Made by a program: the position numbers and the translations under genes. Source: Ursidibacter maritimus (lineage in GTDB: Bacteria > Pseudomonadota > Gammaproteobacteria > Enterobacterales > Pasteurellaceae). From it: a stretch of DNA of 64,000 nt. The notes under the pieces are model-generated. The model was not told the DNA's origin. It did not search any database and worked only from the letters and a program-made list of their open reading frames with translations. Shown in pieces: positions 40,083 through 50,086 of this stretch. How positions within the stretch are numbered: the first letter of the stretch is position 1; each line of letters begins with the position of its first letter. The stretch covers positions 62,001-126,000 of the forward strand of contig NZ_LEKN01000001.1 of NCBI RefSeq assembly GCF_009761395.1, read 5' to 3'.

Positions 40083-41366
40083 TTGGAAAGTATCCCCCTG
40101 AGTAGCTTATTTATTGCCCTCGCTATCCTTCTCGTTTTATCTGCATTTTTTTCTGGCTCTGAAACAGGGCTAATGTCTTTAAACCGCTACCGAATGCGAC
40201 ATCTGGCTGAAAAAGGTCATCGTGGTGCGAAACAAGCGGAAAAACTTCTTGGTAAAACCGACTCGCTGTTAAGCCTTATTTTAATTTGTAATAACCTAGT
40301 CAATAATGCGGCTGCGACTATCGCAGGTATGATTGGTTTACAACTTTCTGGTGATGCAGGCGTAGCGATTGCAACAGGTTTACTGACTCTTGTAATGCTG
40401 GTGTTCTCTGAAATTCTCCCTAAAACCATTGCAGCAATTTATCCAGAAAAAGTTGGCTTTAGTGCTAGCCACATTTTAATGCCACTACAAAAATTGCTGC
40501 GACCACTCGTTTTCTTGATGAACCTTATCATCAGGGGGTTAATGAAAGTTTTACGCATTCGTAAATCAGAAAAATCGGGGCTAAGTAGTGAAGAGCTACG
40601 CGGAGTGGTACTTGAAGCTGGACGTTTTATTCCAACGGCTCACCAAGATATGCTTGTTTCTATCTTAGATATGGAAAAGGTAACAGTGGACGATATTATG
40701 GTTCCACGCAACGACATCGGTGGCATTGATATTGATGACGATTGGAAAGCCATAATGCGTCAGCTCACTGGTGCTGCACACGCGCGTGTGGTGATTTACA
40801 AAGGCAATATGGATAAAAGTATTCTTGGCATGTTAAGAGTTCGAGAAGCATTCCGTCTAATGCTCGAACGTAATGAATTTACTAAAGAAATGCTTGTTCG
40901 TGCGGTTGATGAAGCTTATTTTATCCCCGAAGGTACACCATTAACTACCCAATTAATGAACTTCAAAGCCAATAAAGAACGTATCGGTTTAGTGGTTGAT
41001 GAATATGGCGATATTAAAGGTTTGGTTACCTTGGAAGATATTCTAGAAGAAATTGTGGGTGAATTTACCACATCTGCCGCACCAACATTAGATGAAGAAG
41101 TTAAACCACAATCTGATGGCTCAGTATTGATTGAAGGTTCTGCAAACTTGCGTGATCTCAACAAACTCTTTAACTGGAATTTACCCGTTGATGAAGTCCG
41201 CACCTTTAATGGTTTGATCTTGGAACATCTAGAAAAAATTCCCGATGAAGATACGCAATTTACTTTACTTAATCTCAAAGTAACCATTTTAGAAGTAAAC
41301 GATAATGTGGTGAAACTGGCTAAAGTCGAACCATTTAATCCGACATCTTCTAGCAACACAGAATAG
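40083..41366 (+). CDS. CNNM/CorB-like transporter (DUF21-CBS-CorC_HlyC)
   Basis: The layout is an N-terminal DUF21 membrane domain (three to four helices with FSGSETGLMSLNR), two CBS domains in the middle (about 190-310) and a CorC_HlyC domain at the C-terminus. Members are linked to Mg2+/Co2+ homeostasis. I chose the TTG starting MESIPLS (427 residues) because AGGAA precedes it and other Pasteurellaceae start there; a TTG nine codons earlier would be poorly supported. A second CNNM-type protein lies at 51593-52894. Confidence 0.88.
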   Translation: MESIPLSSLFIALAILLVLSAFFSGSETGLMSLNRYRMRHLAEKGHRGAKQAEKLLGKTDSLLSLILICNNLVNNAAATIAGMIGLQLSGDAGVAIATGLLTLVMLVFSEILPKTIAAIYPEKVGFSASHILMPLQKLLRPLVFLMNLIIRGLMKVLRIRKSEKSGLSSEELRGVVLEAGRFIPTAHQDMLVSILDMEKVTVDDIMVPRNDIGGIDIDDDWKAIMRQLTGAAHARVVIYKGNMDKSILGMLRVREAFRLMLERNEFTKEMLVRAVDEAYFIPEGTPLTTQLMNFKANKERIGLVVDEYGDIKGLVTLEDILEEIVGEFTTSAAPTLDEEVKPQSDGSVLIEGSANLRDLNKLFNWNLPVDEVRTFNGLILEHLEKIPDEDTQFTLLNLKVTILEVNDNVVKLAKVEPFNPTSSSNTE

Positions 41367-41378
41367 TGAATTAAAACG

Positions 41379-41400
41379 GGACGCTTTATTAGCGTCCTTT
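41379..41400 (+). terminator. Terminator after the CorB-like gene
   Basis: GGACGCT and AGCGTCC form a seven-base stem around TTATT, followed by TTT, about 12 bases past the stop codon. Confidence 0.65.
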
Positions 41401-41453
41401 ACACTCAAAAATCCCTTAAAATGACAATTTTTGCAAATTTCTCATCGGAACAG

Positions 41454-41462
41454 ACCGCTTGT
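41454..41462 (-). repeat. DNA uptake signal core upstream of ispB
   Basis: A perfect ACCGCTTGT in the intergenic region is preceded by TTTTTGCAAATTTC, so on the minus strand it has the full extended form. Confidence 0.9.
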
Positions 41463-41475
41463 TTGCATTCTTATT

Positions 41476-41504
41476 TTGAACCAATCTACACATTAAGGTA
41501 AAAT
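41476..41504 (+). promoter_or_regulatory. Likely sigma-70 promoter of ispB
   Basis: TTGAAC (41476-41481) and TAAAAT (41499-41504) are separated by exactly 17 bases and lie 33 bases before the ispB ATG. Confidence 0.6.
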
Positions 41505-41536
41505 CTCGCCTTATTTATTATAAAAAGATTCCATCA

Positions 41537-42520
41537 ATGACAAAGCAACTTACCCTTGAACAGATTTCTGCACTTGCCAAAGCGGATATGCAAGCTGTTG
41601 ATCATGCAATTTTGGCTCAACTCAATTCTGATGTCGTCCTAATCAACCAACTTGGACATTACATTATTAGTGGCGGTGGTAAACGCATTCGCCCATTAAT
41701 TGCAGTATTAGCGGCTAATGCTTTAGGCTATAAAGGGCAACAGCACATTACCTGCGCAGCTTTTGTGGAATTTATCCATACGGCAACGTTATTACACGAT
41801 GATGTTGTTGATGAATCGGATATGCGTCGAGGACGTGAAACAGCAAATGCACGTTTTGGCAATGCTGCAAGCGTATTAGTTGGCGATTTTATCTATACGC
41901 GTGCTTTTCAGATGATGGCAAGTTTACAATCCTTAGATATTTTAGCAGTAATGTCTGATGCAACTAACGTGATTGCGGAAGGTGAAGTACAGCAACTAAT
42001 GAATGTAAATGACCCTGACACGACTGAAGAAAATTATATGCAGGTCATTTACAGCAAAACCGCCCGCCTGTTTGAAGCCGCAACACAATGTGCGGCGATT
42101 GTTGCTGGAGCAGATGCTCGCTTGATTACGGCACTAAAAGATTATGGGCGTTACCTCGGTACGGCTTTCCAGTTAGTTGATGATATTTTAGATTACAGTG
42201 CGAATGCAGAAAAATTAGGCAAGAATATCGGCGATGATTTAGCCGAAGGCAAGCCAACATTGCCATTATTACACGCAATGAAAAACGGCAATGAACAACA
42301 ATCCACCCTTATTCGTGAAGCAATTGAGCAAGGCGGAAAACGTGAAGCTCTTGATGACATTTTGGCAATTATGGCTGAACATCATTCTCTTGATTATGCA
42401 ATGCAGCGAGCCAAGCAAGAAGCACAAAAAGCCGTTGATGCAATTGTAGAGTTACCTGATAATGAATATAAACAAGCGTTGATTTCATTGGCATATTTGT
42501 CGGTGGATAGAAGTTACTAA
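41537..42520 (+). CDS. ispB: Polyprenyl diphosphate synthase (octaprenyl type, IspB)
   Basis: This enzyme builds the side chain of quinones from farnesyl and isopentenyl diphosphate. The two Asp-rich motifs are LLHDDVVDESDMRRG (about 80-95) and VDDILDYS (near 215), with GGGKRIRPL upstream. Its 327 residues fit octaprenyl synthases, but chain length cannot be read with certainty from sequence. It has its own promoter. Confidence 0.93.
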   Translation: MTKQLTLEQISALAKADMQAVDHAILAQLNSDVVLINQLGHYIISGGGKRIRPLIAVLAANALGYKGQQHITCAAFVEFIHTATLLHDDVVDESDMRRGRETANARFGNAASVLVGDFIYTRAFQMMASLQSLDILAVMSDATNVIAEGEVQQLMNVNDPDTTEENYMQVIYSKTARLFEAATQCAAIVAGADARLITALKDYGRYLGTAFQLVDDILDYSANAEKLGKNIGDDLAEGKPTLPLLHAMKNGNEQQSTLIREAIEQGGKREALDDILAIMAEHHSLDYAMQRAKQEAQKAVDAIVELPDNEYKQALISLAYLSVDRSY

Positions 42521-42553
42521 TACCGATATTTTTTAGAATTTTAAGTGATACCT

Positions 42554-43249
42554 ATGACTGAACAACCAATCAAAAAGACCCGTAAGGGCAAAGATCCAAA
42601 TGCACCTTTTGTGCGTGAAAAATTAGAACTGCCAAATGGACATAACAAATTGTTGCTACACTCTTGTTGTGCCCCTTGTTCTGGAGAAGTGATGGAAGCC
42701 ATTCACGCATCAGGGATTGAATTTACCATCTATTTTTACAACCCGAACATTCACCCATTGAAAGAATATTTGATCCGTAAAGAAGAAAACATTCGCTTTG
42801 CTGAAAAATGGGGCATTCCATTTATTGATGCAGATTACGACCGCCAAAATTGGTTCGATCGTGCGAAGGGAATGGAAGATGAGCCTGAGCGTGGTATTCG
42901 TTGCACAATGTGCTTTGATATGCGTTTTGAAAAAGCAGCCGAATATGCTCATCAAAACGGGTTTCCTGTGTTTACTAGCTGTTTAGGGATTTCTCGTTGG
43001 AAAGATATGAACCAAATCAATGGCTGTGGACATCGTGCCGCTGAAAAATATGATGATGTGGTCTATTGGGATTACAACTGGCGTAAAGGTGGTGGCTCAC
43101 AACGAATGATTGAAATCAGTAAACGTGAGCGTTTCTATCAACAAGAATACTGTGGTTGTGTCTATTCATTAAGAGATACGAATAAATGGCGTGAAGCAAA
43201 TGGTCGCCAAAAGATTGAGATCGGTAAACTATATTATTCAGCGGATTAA
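42554..43249 (+). CDS. queH: Epoxyqueuosine reductase QueH
   Basis: QueH performs the last step of queuosine synthesis in tRNA. It is not homologous to the cobalamin-dependent QueG and belongs to DUF208. Conserved Cys pairs are visible: [12 protein letters not shown] (about 35-46), RCTMCFDMR and the CLGISRWKD plus [10 protein letters not shown] block. Its 231 residues fit. The start is set at the ATG of MTEQPIK; a GTG three codons earlier is possible. Confidence 0.94.
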   Translation: MTEQPIKKTRKGKDPNAPFVREKLELPNGHNKLLLHSCCAPCSGEVMEAIHASGIEFTIYFYNPNIHPLKEYLIRKEENIRFAEKWGIPFIDADYDRQNWFDRAKGMEDEPERGIRCTMCFDMRFEKAAEYAHQNGFPVFTSCLGISRWKDMNQINGCGHRAAEKYDDVVYWDYNWRKGGGSQRMIEISKRERFYQQEYCGCVYSLRDTNKWREANGRQKIEIGKLYYSAD

Positions 43250-43314
43250 ATGATTAGCTATCCCACTTCGTGATAGAAATGGAAAAATTCAGAAATTAAA
43301 TAAGAGGATAAAAA

Positions 43315-44250
43315 ATGTCTAAATTTGCAATGGTATTCCCCGGACAAGGTTCGCAAGCGGTTGGAATGTTAGCGGATCTTGCACCTATTTACCCAGTTGT
43401 TGAACAAACTTTTAAACAAGCGAGTGATGTACTTGGTTATGATTTATGGGATCTTGTTCAAAATGGAACGGCAGAAGATCTTGGTCAAACACAACGTACA
43501 CAACCTGCTCTATTAGCTGCATCAGTCACACTTTATCGTATTTGGCAAGAGAAATTCCCAGAACAAAAACCTGCGGTAATGGCAGGACATAGTTTAGGCG
43601 AATATTCTGCACTAGTTTGTGCTGGCGTGTTAGATTTCCAAGATGCGATTAAACTCGTTGAACTGCGCGGACAAGCAATGCAAAGTGCTGTACCTGCAGG
43701 AACTGGCGCAATGTTTGCGATTATCGGCTTAGATAATGATTCGATCATCAAAGCCTGTGAACAAGCCCAACAAGAAGTGGGCGAAATTGTTTCTGCGGTG
43801 AATTTTAACTCACCAGGACAAGTTGTGATTGCAGGAACAAAAGCAGCCGCAGAACGTGCTGGAGAACTTTGTAAAGAAGCTGGTGCAAAACGTGCATTAC
43901 CATTAGCTGTGAGCGTGCCATCTCACTGTGCCTTAATGAAACCAGCAGCTGAAAAGCTGGCTCAAGCATTGCAAAATATTCCATTAAACGCACCGCTTGT
44001 GCCTGTTATCAACAACGTTGATGTTGCGGTAGAAAGTGATGCTGATAAGATTCGTGATGCGCTAGTTCGCCAACTTTACAGTCCTGTTCGTTGGACAGAA
44101 AGTGTTGAAAAAATGGCACAAGAAGGCGTTACAAGCTTATATGAAATCGGGCCAAATAAAGTATTAACAGGCTTAACAAGCCGTATTGTCAAAGAACTTT
44201 CGGCAAAAGCAGTCAATGATGTCGCAACCTTTGAAACTATCGAATTTTAA
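43315..44250 (+). CDS. fabD: Malonyl-CoA:ACP transacylase FabD
   Basis: FabD loads malonate onto acyl carrier protein. The catalytic motif GHSLGEYSAL places S93, and the VPSHCALM motif gives the catalytic His near 203. The N-terminal FPGQGSQ is also diagnostic. Its 311 residues are typical. It is followed by fabG with a 48-base gap. Confidence 0.97.
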   Translation: MSKFAMVFPGQGSQAVGMLADLAPIYPVVEQTFKQASDVLGYDLWDLVQNGTAEDLGQTQRTQPALLAASVTLYRIWQEKFPEQKPAVMAGHSLGEYSALVCAGVLDFQDAIKLVELRGQAMQSAVPAGTGAMFAIIGLDNDSIIKACEQAQQEVGEIVSAVNFNSPGQVVIAGTKAAAERAGELCKEAGAKRALPLAVSVPSHCALMKPAAEKLAQALQNIPLNAPLVPVINNVDVAVESDADKIRDALVRQLYSPVRWTESVEKMAQEGVTSLYEIGPNKVLTGLTSRIVKELSAKAVNDVATFETIEF

Positions 44251-44298
44251 TTTAACTTTTCTAAAGAGAAAATAATCAATCAATTAGGATAAACGAAT

Positions 44299-45024
44299 AT
44301 GCAAAATAAAATCGCATTGGTAACGGGTGCAACTCGTGGAATTGGGCGAGCAATCGCAGAAGAATTAGTATCTAAAGGCGCTTTCGTCATCGGGACAGCA
44401 ACATCTGAAAAAGGAGCAGAATCTATTTCAGCTTACTTAGGTGAACAAGGTAAAGGCTTAGTGTTAAACGTTGCTGACGCTGAATCTATCGAACAAGTAC
44501 TCGCTCAAATTAAAGAACAATTTGGTGATATTGATATTCTTGTCAATAATGCCGGCATTACTCGTGATGGCTTGTTAATGCGTATGAAAGAAGATGATTG
44601 GTTCGATATTATTCAAACTAATCTCACGTCAGTTTATCGCTTATCAAAAGCAGTATTACGTCCGATGATGAAAAAAGGCGGACGTATCATTACGATTGGT
44701 TCAGTGGTAGGTTCAATGGGTAACCCTGGTCAAACAAACTATTGTGCAGCTAAAGCAGGTTTGGTTGGTTTTTCAAAATCATTAGCCAAAGAAGTGGCAT
44801 CTCGTGGCGTTACAGTAAACGTAGTCGCTCCAGGCTTTATTGCAACAGATATGACTGATGAATTAACCGAAGATCAAAAAAATGCGATCTTAAGTCAAAT
44901 TCCAGCAGGAAAATTAGGCTCAGCACAAGATATTGCAAAAGCAGTTGCTTTCCTTGCATCTGATGATGCTGGCTACATCAACGGTGAAACCATTCACGTT
45001 AATGGTGGTTTATATATGAGCTAA
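44299..45024 (+). CDS. fabG: 3-oxoacyl-ACP reductase FabG
   Basis: This NADPH-dependent SDR enzyme reduces 3-oxoacyl-ACP. The TGATRGIGRAIA cofactor motif (9-20), NNAGITRDG, the catalytic Tyr/Lys in YCAAKAG (near 150) and the C-terminal NGETIHVNGG are present. Its 241 residues are normal. acpP, which usually follows in Haemophilus, is absent; a strong terminator ends the unit. Confidence 0.97.
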   Translation: MQNKIALVTGATRGIGRAIAEELVSKGAFVIGTATSEKGAESISAYLGEQGKGLVLNVADAESIEQVLAQIKEQFGDIDILVNNAGITRDGLLMRMKEDDWFDIIQTNLTSVYRLSKAVLRPMMKKGGRIITIGSVVGSMGNPGQTNYCAAKAGLVGFSKSLAKEVASRGVTVNVVAPGFIATDMTDELTEDQKNAILSQIPAGKLGSAQDIAKAVAFLASDDAGYINGETIHVNGGLYMS

Positions 45025-45071
45025 TCGCTATAAGCGGTTAGTTTATATCAATATCATTGATTAAGTAGTAA

Positions 45072-45112
45072 ATGAACCAATTCCAAATTGAATTGGTTCA
45101 TCGTTTTTTATT
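45072..45112 (+). terminator. Strong rho-independent terminator after fabG
   Basis: ATGAACCAATTC and GAATTGGTTCAT form a perfect 12-base stem around CAAATT, followed by CGTTTTTTATTTTT. It ends the fabD-fabG unit. Confidence 0.88.
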
Positions 45113-45155
45113 TTTAGTGGATAATACGCAATTTGCGTTTTTGTGAGGTTTTATA

Positions 45156-46436
45156 ATGAATAAAAATACCCTTGTGGTAGGTTTTATGTTATTTGCTGTT
45201 TTTTTTGGAGCAGGTAACTTAATTTTCCCACCAAAATTAGGCTTTGATAGTGGAGCTGATTTCTGGACATCTATTGCTGGTTTTGTGCTAACTGGCGTAG
45301 GTTTACCCTTAGTGGCAACTATTGTGGCAGCTTACTACGAAGGCGGTTACAAAAAAGCGTTGGAAAATATTAGCCCAATCATCTCGTTATTATTGCTTGG
45401 AGCAATTTATCTGACCATCGGGCCTTTCTTTGCCATTCCGCGTACAGCCGCAACAGCGTATGACATCGCTCTTACACCATTTTTAGAACAAACTAGCCCT
45501 ACATCATTATTGTTGTTTACCTTTGGTTATTTTGCGATTACGTTATGGTTAAGTTTAAACCCAAGCAAAATGGTTGATCGTATCGGAGCAATTCTTACCC
45601 CTACTCTGCTAATTGCTATTATAGCCCTAGTTATTCGTGCGGTAATGATCTTCTCTGGTATAGAAACGGCAGAAGTAAAAACATTAGAAACACCATTTTT
45701 TACAGGTTTTATTGAAGGTTATCAGACAATGGACGCACTAGCCGCATTCGCCTTCTCCGTGCTTGTCATCAATGGTATCAAAGCAAAAGCTCAAGCTAAT
45801 AGTTCACTTGTAAAACAAACGACCTTAGCCGCATTGATCGCCGCCATTTCACTTGCAGTGATTTATATTTCTATTGGTTGGATTGGTTATAAAATTCCAT
45901 TAAGTGCAGATACAGTCACTGATGTTGCAACTAAAGGTCAAAATTTAGGTACATTTATTCTCAATGCAACCGCAAATCAAACCTTTGGTGAGCTTGGGCG
46001 TAGCCTGCTTGGTTTAATTGTAACATTAGCTTGTTTAACTACCGCTATTGGCTTGGTAGTTTCCACTTCAGCCTACTTCCACAGCGTATTCCCAAGAATT
46101 CCATATAAAGCCTATGCAGTGCTATTTACCTTGATCGGCTTTGGTTTAGCAAATCAAGGGTTAAATGCTGTGATTAGCAAATCTGTTCCTGTACTGTTGG
46201 TGCTTTATCCGATTTCAATGACCGCCTTACTGGTTCTGCTAGTTAATCTAGTTATGCCTTTGCCTAAATTAGCTCAAGGCTTACCGATTATTTTGGTTAC
46301 TGTCGTATCCATCGCATCAGTGGCAAAAGTGGAATTTATTGCTCAGTTACCATTAACTGCTTACTCAATGGAATGGTTGCCTTTTGCAATTATCGGAACA
46401 TTGTTGGGCTACATTATTGCCAAAATGACAAAATAG
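45156..46436 (+). CDS. brnQ: Branched-chain amino acid transporter BrnQ (LIVCS family)
   Basis: This Na+-coupled permease imports leucine, isoleucine and valine. The N-terminal FGAGNLIFPPKLGF motif is diagnostic and about 12 membrane segments are visible. Its 426 residues are normal for the family. It stands alone between two strong terminators, so it is probably a single-gene transcript. Confidence 0.95.
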   Translation: MNKNTLVVGFMLFAVFFGAGNLIFPPKLGFDSGADFWTSIAGFVLTGVGLPLVATIVAAYYEGGYKKALENISPIISLLLLGAIYLTIGPFFAIPRTAATAYDIALTPFLEQTSPTSLLLFTFGYFAITLWLSLNPSKMVDRIGAILTPTLLIAIIALVIRAVMIFSGIETAEVKTLETPFFTGFIEGYQTMDALAAFAFSVLVINGIKAKAQANSSLVKQTTLAALIAAISLAVIYISIGWIGYKIPLSADTVTDVATKGQNLGTFILNATANQTFGELGRSLLGLIVTLACLTTAIGLVVSTSAYFHSVFPRIPYKAYAVLFTLIGFGLANQGLNAVISKSVPVLLVLYPISMTALLVLLVNLVMPLPKLAQGLPIILVTVVSIASVAKVEFIAQLPLTAYSMEWLPFAIIGTLLGYIIAKMTK

Positions 46437-46439
46437 CGT

Positions 46440-46470
46440 AAAACGGGAAGTGAGGAACACTTCCCGTTTT
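46440..46470 (+). terminator. Terminator after brnQ
   Basis: AAAACGGGAAGTG and CACTTCCCGTTTT form a 13-base perfect stem around AGGAA, immediately after the brnQ stop codon. Confidence 0.85.
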
Positions 46471-46511
46471 GCAAAATCATTCGTGAATCTTACCGCTTAT
46501 GTGGAGAAAAA

Positions 46512-47336
46512 ATGCCTGAATTACCCGAAGTTGAAACGAGTGTGCGTGGTGTTTCCCCTTACTTAGTTGGGAAAAATATTGAGCAAATTATTATTCGCCA
46601 AAAGCAACTACGTTGGCTTGTCAGTGATGAATTAAACCAAATGACTGGAGCAAAAATTCTAGCGATTTATCGCAGAGCTAAGTATCTCATCATTCAGACC
46701 AATCAAGGCGATATTTTAATTCATCTTGGAATGTCTGGTTCACTGGGGATTTTAACTAAACAGACTGAAAAAGAGATTGGTAAGCACGATCACGTTGATT
46801 TAGTTACCACAGATGGAACTATTTTGCGTTATAACGACCCTCGTAAATTTGGGGCTTGGTTATGGGTGGAAAATGCTGAAAATGCGGAGCTGTTAGTCAA
46901 ATTAGGCCCTGAACCACTTTCAGAGCAATTTACAGGCAACTATCTTTATCAACAAAGCCGTAATAAAACTGTTGCAGTAAAAAACTTCATTATGAATAAT
47001 GCAGTGGTTGTCGGTGTGGGTAATATTTACGCTTGTGAATCGCTTTTTCAGGCAGGTATTCATCCTAACCTGGCTACACAAAATTTAAGCCCAAAACAGT
47101 GTGAGCGATTGGTTACTGTGATTAAATCTGTACTTTCTAAAGCCATTTTACAAGGTGGTACAACGCTCAAGGACTTTATTCAGCCTGATGGCAAACCTGG
47201 CTATTTTGCTCAAGTATTGCAAGTTTATGGGCGAAAAGGGAAGGAATGTAATGACTGCGGTAGCTTGATCGAAGCCCAAATTATCGGGCAGCGAAACAGT
47301 TTTTACTGCCCTAAATGCCAGAAATTACCTAGATAA
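46512..47336 (+). CDS. mutM: Formamidopyrimidine-DNA glycosylase MutM (Fpg)
   Basis: MutM removes 8-oxoguanine and ring-opened purines from DNA and nicks the strand. The N-terminal PELPEVETS gives the catalytic P2 and E3, RRAKYLI holds the conserved Lys, and a C-terminal zinc finger with CNDC and CPKC is visible. Its 274 residues are normal. Confidence 0.97.
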   Translation: MPELPEVETSVRGVSPYLVGKNIEQIIIRQKQLRWLVSDELNQMTGAKILAIYRRAKYLIIQTNQGDILIHLGMSGSLGILTKQTEKEIGKHDHVDLVTTDGTILRYNDPRKFGAWLWVENAENAELLVKLGPEPLSEQFTGNYLYQQSRNKTVAVKNFIMNNAVVVGVGNIYACESLFQAGIHPNLATQNLSPKQCERLVTVIKSVLSKAILQGGTTLKDFIQPDGKPGYFAQVLQVYGRKGKECNDCGSLIEAQIIGQRNSFYCPKCQKLPR

Positions 47337-47422
47337 ACTCCAAAATGTTAATTTTTTGTTAGGGAAATGTTGATTATTTGCATAACTTAGGTAATACTCA
47401 TACTATTTTATGGAGAAACAGT

Positions 47423-48346
47423 ATGCAAACAATCAACATTATTCAAATTTTATCAGATACTGGTGCTGGCAAACGGGGGAGCCATGAGGGAGTAAAATGG
47501 TTATGCGAGCGACATTCTATTCAACCTACTGCCATTTTTGAAAACCATTCAAACAGTAAATATCTTACCCCACCTGCAAAATATATTGATAATCTGACCG
47601 CTTTTTTCCAACAATTTGTTCCTGTTTTAACGCAATATTACCAACGGTCAGAATTCCCTGTAATACTGACTGGGGATCATTCCAATGCGATAGGAACGCT
47701 ATCCGCATTTTGTAATGCTTATCCTAAAAAACGTATTGGTGTGATTTGGATCGATGCTCACGCTGATTTACATACACCATATACCACACCATCAGGCAAT
47801 ATCCACGGAATGAGCCTTGCGGCCATACTACGCCAAGATAATTTAGCCCAACAAATTCATACACTTACCCCTGAAGTAGCTCGCTACTGGCAGCATTTAA
47901 AACAGCTTGCACCAACTTCTCAAGGCATTTTGCCACAAGATATTTGTTTCTTAGGTTTAAGAGACTTTGAATCACAAGAGATAGCTCTTATTCAAGAACT
48001 AAGTATTCCTTATTATTCAACACAGAAAATGCGAGAACTTGGATTTGAAAAGGTTCTCGCCCAAGTTAAACAGCAATTTGCCGATGTTGATTTACTCTAT
48101 GTAAGTTTTGATATTGATGCCCTTGATGCTGGCTTAATTAGTGCAACGGGAACACCTGTTTCGGAAGGCTTTACAGAAGCAGAAATGACCATGTTATTAG
48201 AGCAGCTCTTAGTCTTACAAAATCTTAGCGTATTTGAAATCACAGAATTTAACCCAACGCTGTCAGAAAATACTGAAGAATATGAAATGATATATCGTCT
48301 GTTTACACAATCTCTAGCCAAAATTGAGAAAAGGCAACTGAATTAG
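47423..48346 (+). CDS. Arginase/agmatinase family ureohydrolase
   Basis: The manganese-site motifs of the ureohydrolase family are complete: GDHSNAIGT, VIWIDAHADLHTP, and SFDIDALDAG, with EITEFNP near the C-terminus. The FDIDALD and GTPVSEG patterns fit arginase better than agmatinase, but I cannot separate these for certain. The start is the ATG of MQTINI (307 residues), with GGAGA seven bases upstream; a start 15 codons earlier lacks such a site. No ornithine or polyamine gene lies next to it. Confidence 0.85.
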   Translation: MQTINIIQILSDTGAGKRGSHEGVKWLCERHSIQPTAIFENHSNSKYLTPPAKYIDNLTAFFQQFVPVLTQYYQRSEFPVILTGDHSNAIGTLSAFCNAYPKKRIGVIWIDAHADLHTPYTTPSGNIHGMSLAAILRQDNLAQQIHTLTPEVARYWQHLKQLAPTSQGILPQDICFLGLRDFESQEIALIQELSIPYYSTQKMRELGFEKVLAQVKQQFADVDLLYVSFDIDALDAGLISATGTPVSEGFTEAEMTMLLEQLLVLQNLSVFEITEFNPTLSENTEEYEMIYRLFTQSLAKIEKRQLN

Positions 48347-48350
48347 TCAG

Positions 48351-48482
48351 TTTGAGACCATAAATAATATTCAGCGATATTTTTGTCATAAATGCTATAA
48401 AACATTTTCCTTCAAGAATAAATTAGCTCCCATTAAAATTTGGACGATTACACATGATGTAGACAAACCTATCAACAGATTG
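48351..48482 (+). pseudogene. Transposase zinc-ribbon remnant
   Basis: One frame reads NIQRYFCHKCYKTFSFKNKL and then APIKIWTITHD before a stop. The CxxC zinc ribbon followed by K-T-F-S-F-K and K-I-W is the N-terminal pattern of several bacterial DDE transposases. No start codon and no downstream catalytic part survive. The wider gap 48347-48665 otherwise holds only an AT-rich stretch and the accC terminator. Confidence 0.45.
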
Positions 48483-48617
48483 TGATGCGAGGATTAAACA
48501 ATCACAATGAATTAACGAAAAACGTAATGTGTTGTTTATAAAAGATTTTTTAAATAAACAGAGTTACTAACATTTAAAAAATAAACACTAGCAACAAATT
48601 TTTCTACTGTGCCTAGC

Positions 48618-48653
48618 AAAAACCCCGATAACGATGAGTTAGTCGGGGTTTTT
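48618..48653. terminator. Bidirectional terminator between the arginase gene and accC
   Basis: AAAAACCCCGA and TCGGGGTTTTT form an 11-base perfect stem, with T runs on both strands. It ends accBC on the minus strand. Confidence 0.85.
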
Positions 48654-48665
48654 ACAGGAATTAAA

Positions 48666-50009
48666 CTATTTTAACCCTAGTTTCTTCTCTAAATAGTGGA
48701 TATTAGTCCCACCTTTACGGAAGTTTTCATCAGATAAAATTTGCTGATGAAGTGGGATATTCGTTTTTATGCCTTCAATAATGGTTTCTGATAACGCATT
48801 TTCCATACGGCGAATGGCAATATCTCTATTTTCAGCATAAGTGATTAGTTTACCAATCATCGAGTCATAATGTGGTGGAACAGAATAACCTGCATAAATA
48901 TGAGAATCCCAACGGACACCTAAACCGCCAGGGATATGTAAACGCGTAATTTTACCTGGCGAAGGTAAGAATGTACTTGGATCTTCCGCATTGATACGAC
49001 ACTCAATCGCGTGTCCACGCACTTTAATATCTTCTTGTTTTACTGAGATAGGTAAGCCTGCCGCAACACGAAGTTGTTCTTTTACCAAGTCGATACCTGT
49101 AATCATTTCTGTAACAGGATGTTCTACTTGTAAACGAGTATTCATTTCGATGAAATAAAACTCACCATTCTCATATAAGAACTCGAAAGTACCCGCTCCA
49201 CGATAGCCAATTTCAATACAAGCATTAGCACAACGCTCACCGATAAACTTGCGTAATTCTTCAGTAATACCTGGTGCAGGTGCTTCTTCCACCACTTTTT
49301 GATGGCGACGTTGCATTGAGCAGTCACGTTCTGCTAAATACACTGCATTTCCGTGTGTATCTGCAAGCACTTGGATTTCAATATGGCGTGGATTTTCTAG
49401 GTATTTTTCCATATAAACCATATCGTTATTAAAGGCGGCTTTCGCTTCTGCTTTTGTCATCGCAATAGATTCTTCTAAATCTTTTTCGTGATGAACAACT
49501 CGCATTCCACGACCACCACCGCCACCAGATGCTTTAATAATCACAGGGTAGCCAATTTTCTGAGCGATTTCTTTATTCTTTTGAACATCAGTCCCAATCG
49601 GGCCACCAGAACCTGGTACGCAAGGCACACCTGCTTTTTTCATCGCATTGATTGCAGACACTTTATCTCCCATTAGGCGAATAACATCTGCTGTTGGGCC
49701 GATAAAAGTAAAACCTGACATTTCTACTTGCTCTGCAAAATTAGCGTTTTCAGATAAAAAACCATAGCCAGGGTGAATTGCATCAGCCCCTGTTACTTCT
49801 GCTGCAGCAATAATCGCTGGAATGTTTAAATAGCTTTTGGTTGATGGTGCTGGCCCAATACAAATGGTTTCATCTGCAAGTAGAACGTGTTTGAGTTCAC
49901 GATCTGCTGTAGAGTGAACAGCCACAGTTTTGATGCCGAGTTCTTTACACGCGCGTAAAATGCGTAAAGCAATTTCACCACGGTTTGCAATGACAACTTT
50001 TTCTAACAT
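48666..50009 (-). CDS. accC: Acetyl-CoA carboxylase biotin carboxylase subunit AccC
   Basis: AccC carboxylates the biotin on AccB. The N-terminal [12 protein letters not shown], the ATP-grasp loop [13 protein letters not shown], the [14 protein letters not shown] motif and the RINAEDP segment are all present. The start is set at MLEKVV (447 residues), as in E. coli, with AAGGA nine bases upstream; an ATG two codons earlier is too close to that site. It is co-transcribed with accB. Confidence 0.97.
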   Translation of the reverse strand: MLEKVVIANRGEIALRILRACKELGIKTVAVHSTADRELKHVLLADETICIGPAPSTKSYLNIPAIIAAAEVTGADAIHPGYGFLSENANFAEQVEMSGFTFIGPTADVIRLMGDKVSAINAMKKAGVPCVPGSGGPIGTDVQKNKEIAQKIGYPVIIKASGGGGGRGMRVVHHEKDLEESIAMTKAEAKAAFNNDMVYMEKYLENPRHIEIQVLADTHGNAVYLAERDCSMQRRHQKVVEEAPAPGITEELRKFIGERCANACIEIGYRGAGTFEFLYENGEFYFIEMNTRLQVEHPVTEMITGIDLVKEQLRVAAGLPISVKQEDIKVRGHAIECRINAEDPSTFLPSPGKITRLHIPGGLGVRWDSHIYAGYSVPPHYDSMIGKLITYAENRDIAIRRMENALSETIIEGIKTNIPLHQQILSDENFRKGGTNIHYLEKKLGLK

Positions 50010-50029
50010 TGGCATTTTTCCTTAAAATG

Positions 50030-50038
50030 ACAAGCGGT
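50030..50038 (+). repeat. DNA uptake signal core between accC and accB
   Basis: A perfect ACAAGCGGT is followed by TTACATTTTGCGAAAAAAATGC, and a second, inverted partial copy (CTCACCGCTTGAG) lies at about 50065-50077. The two form an inverted pair in the short intergenic gap. Confidence 0.85.
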
Positions 50039-50086
50039 TACATTTTGCGAAAAAAATGCAAGAACTCACCGCTTGAGAGAAATGAA

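Noticed and set aside
40916-41359. 147-residue open frame opposite the CorB-like gene
   Set aside because: It is antisense to the CBS and CorC region; the serine-rich sequence is a by-product of the coding strand.
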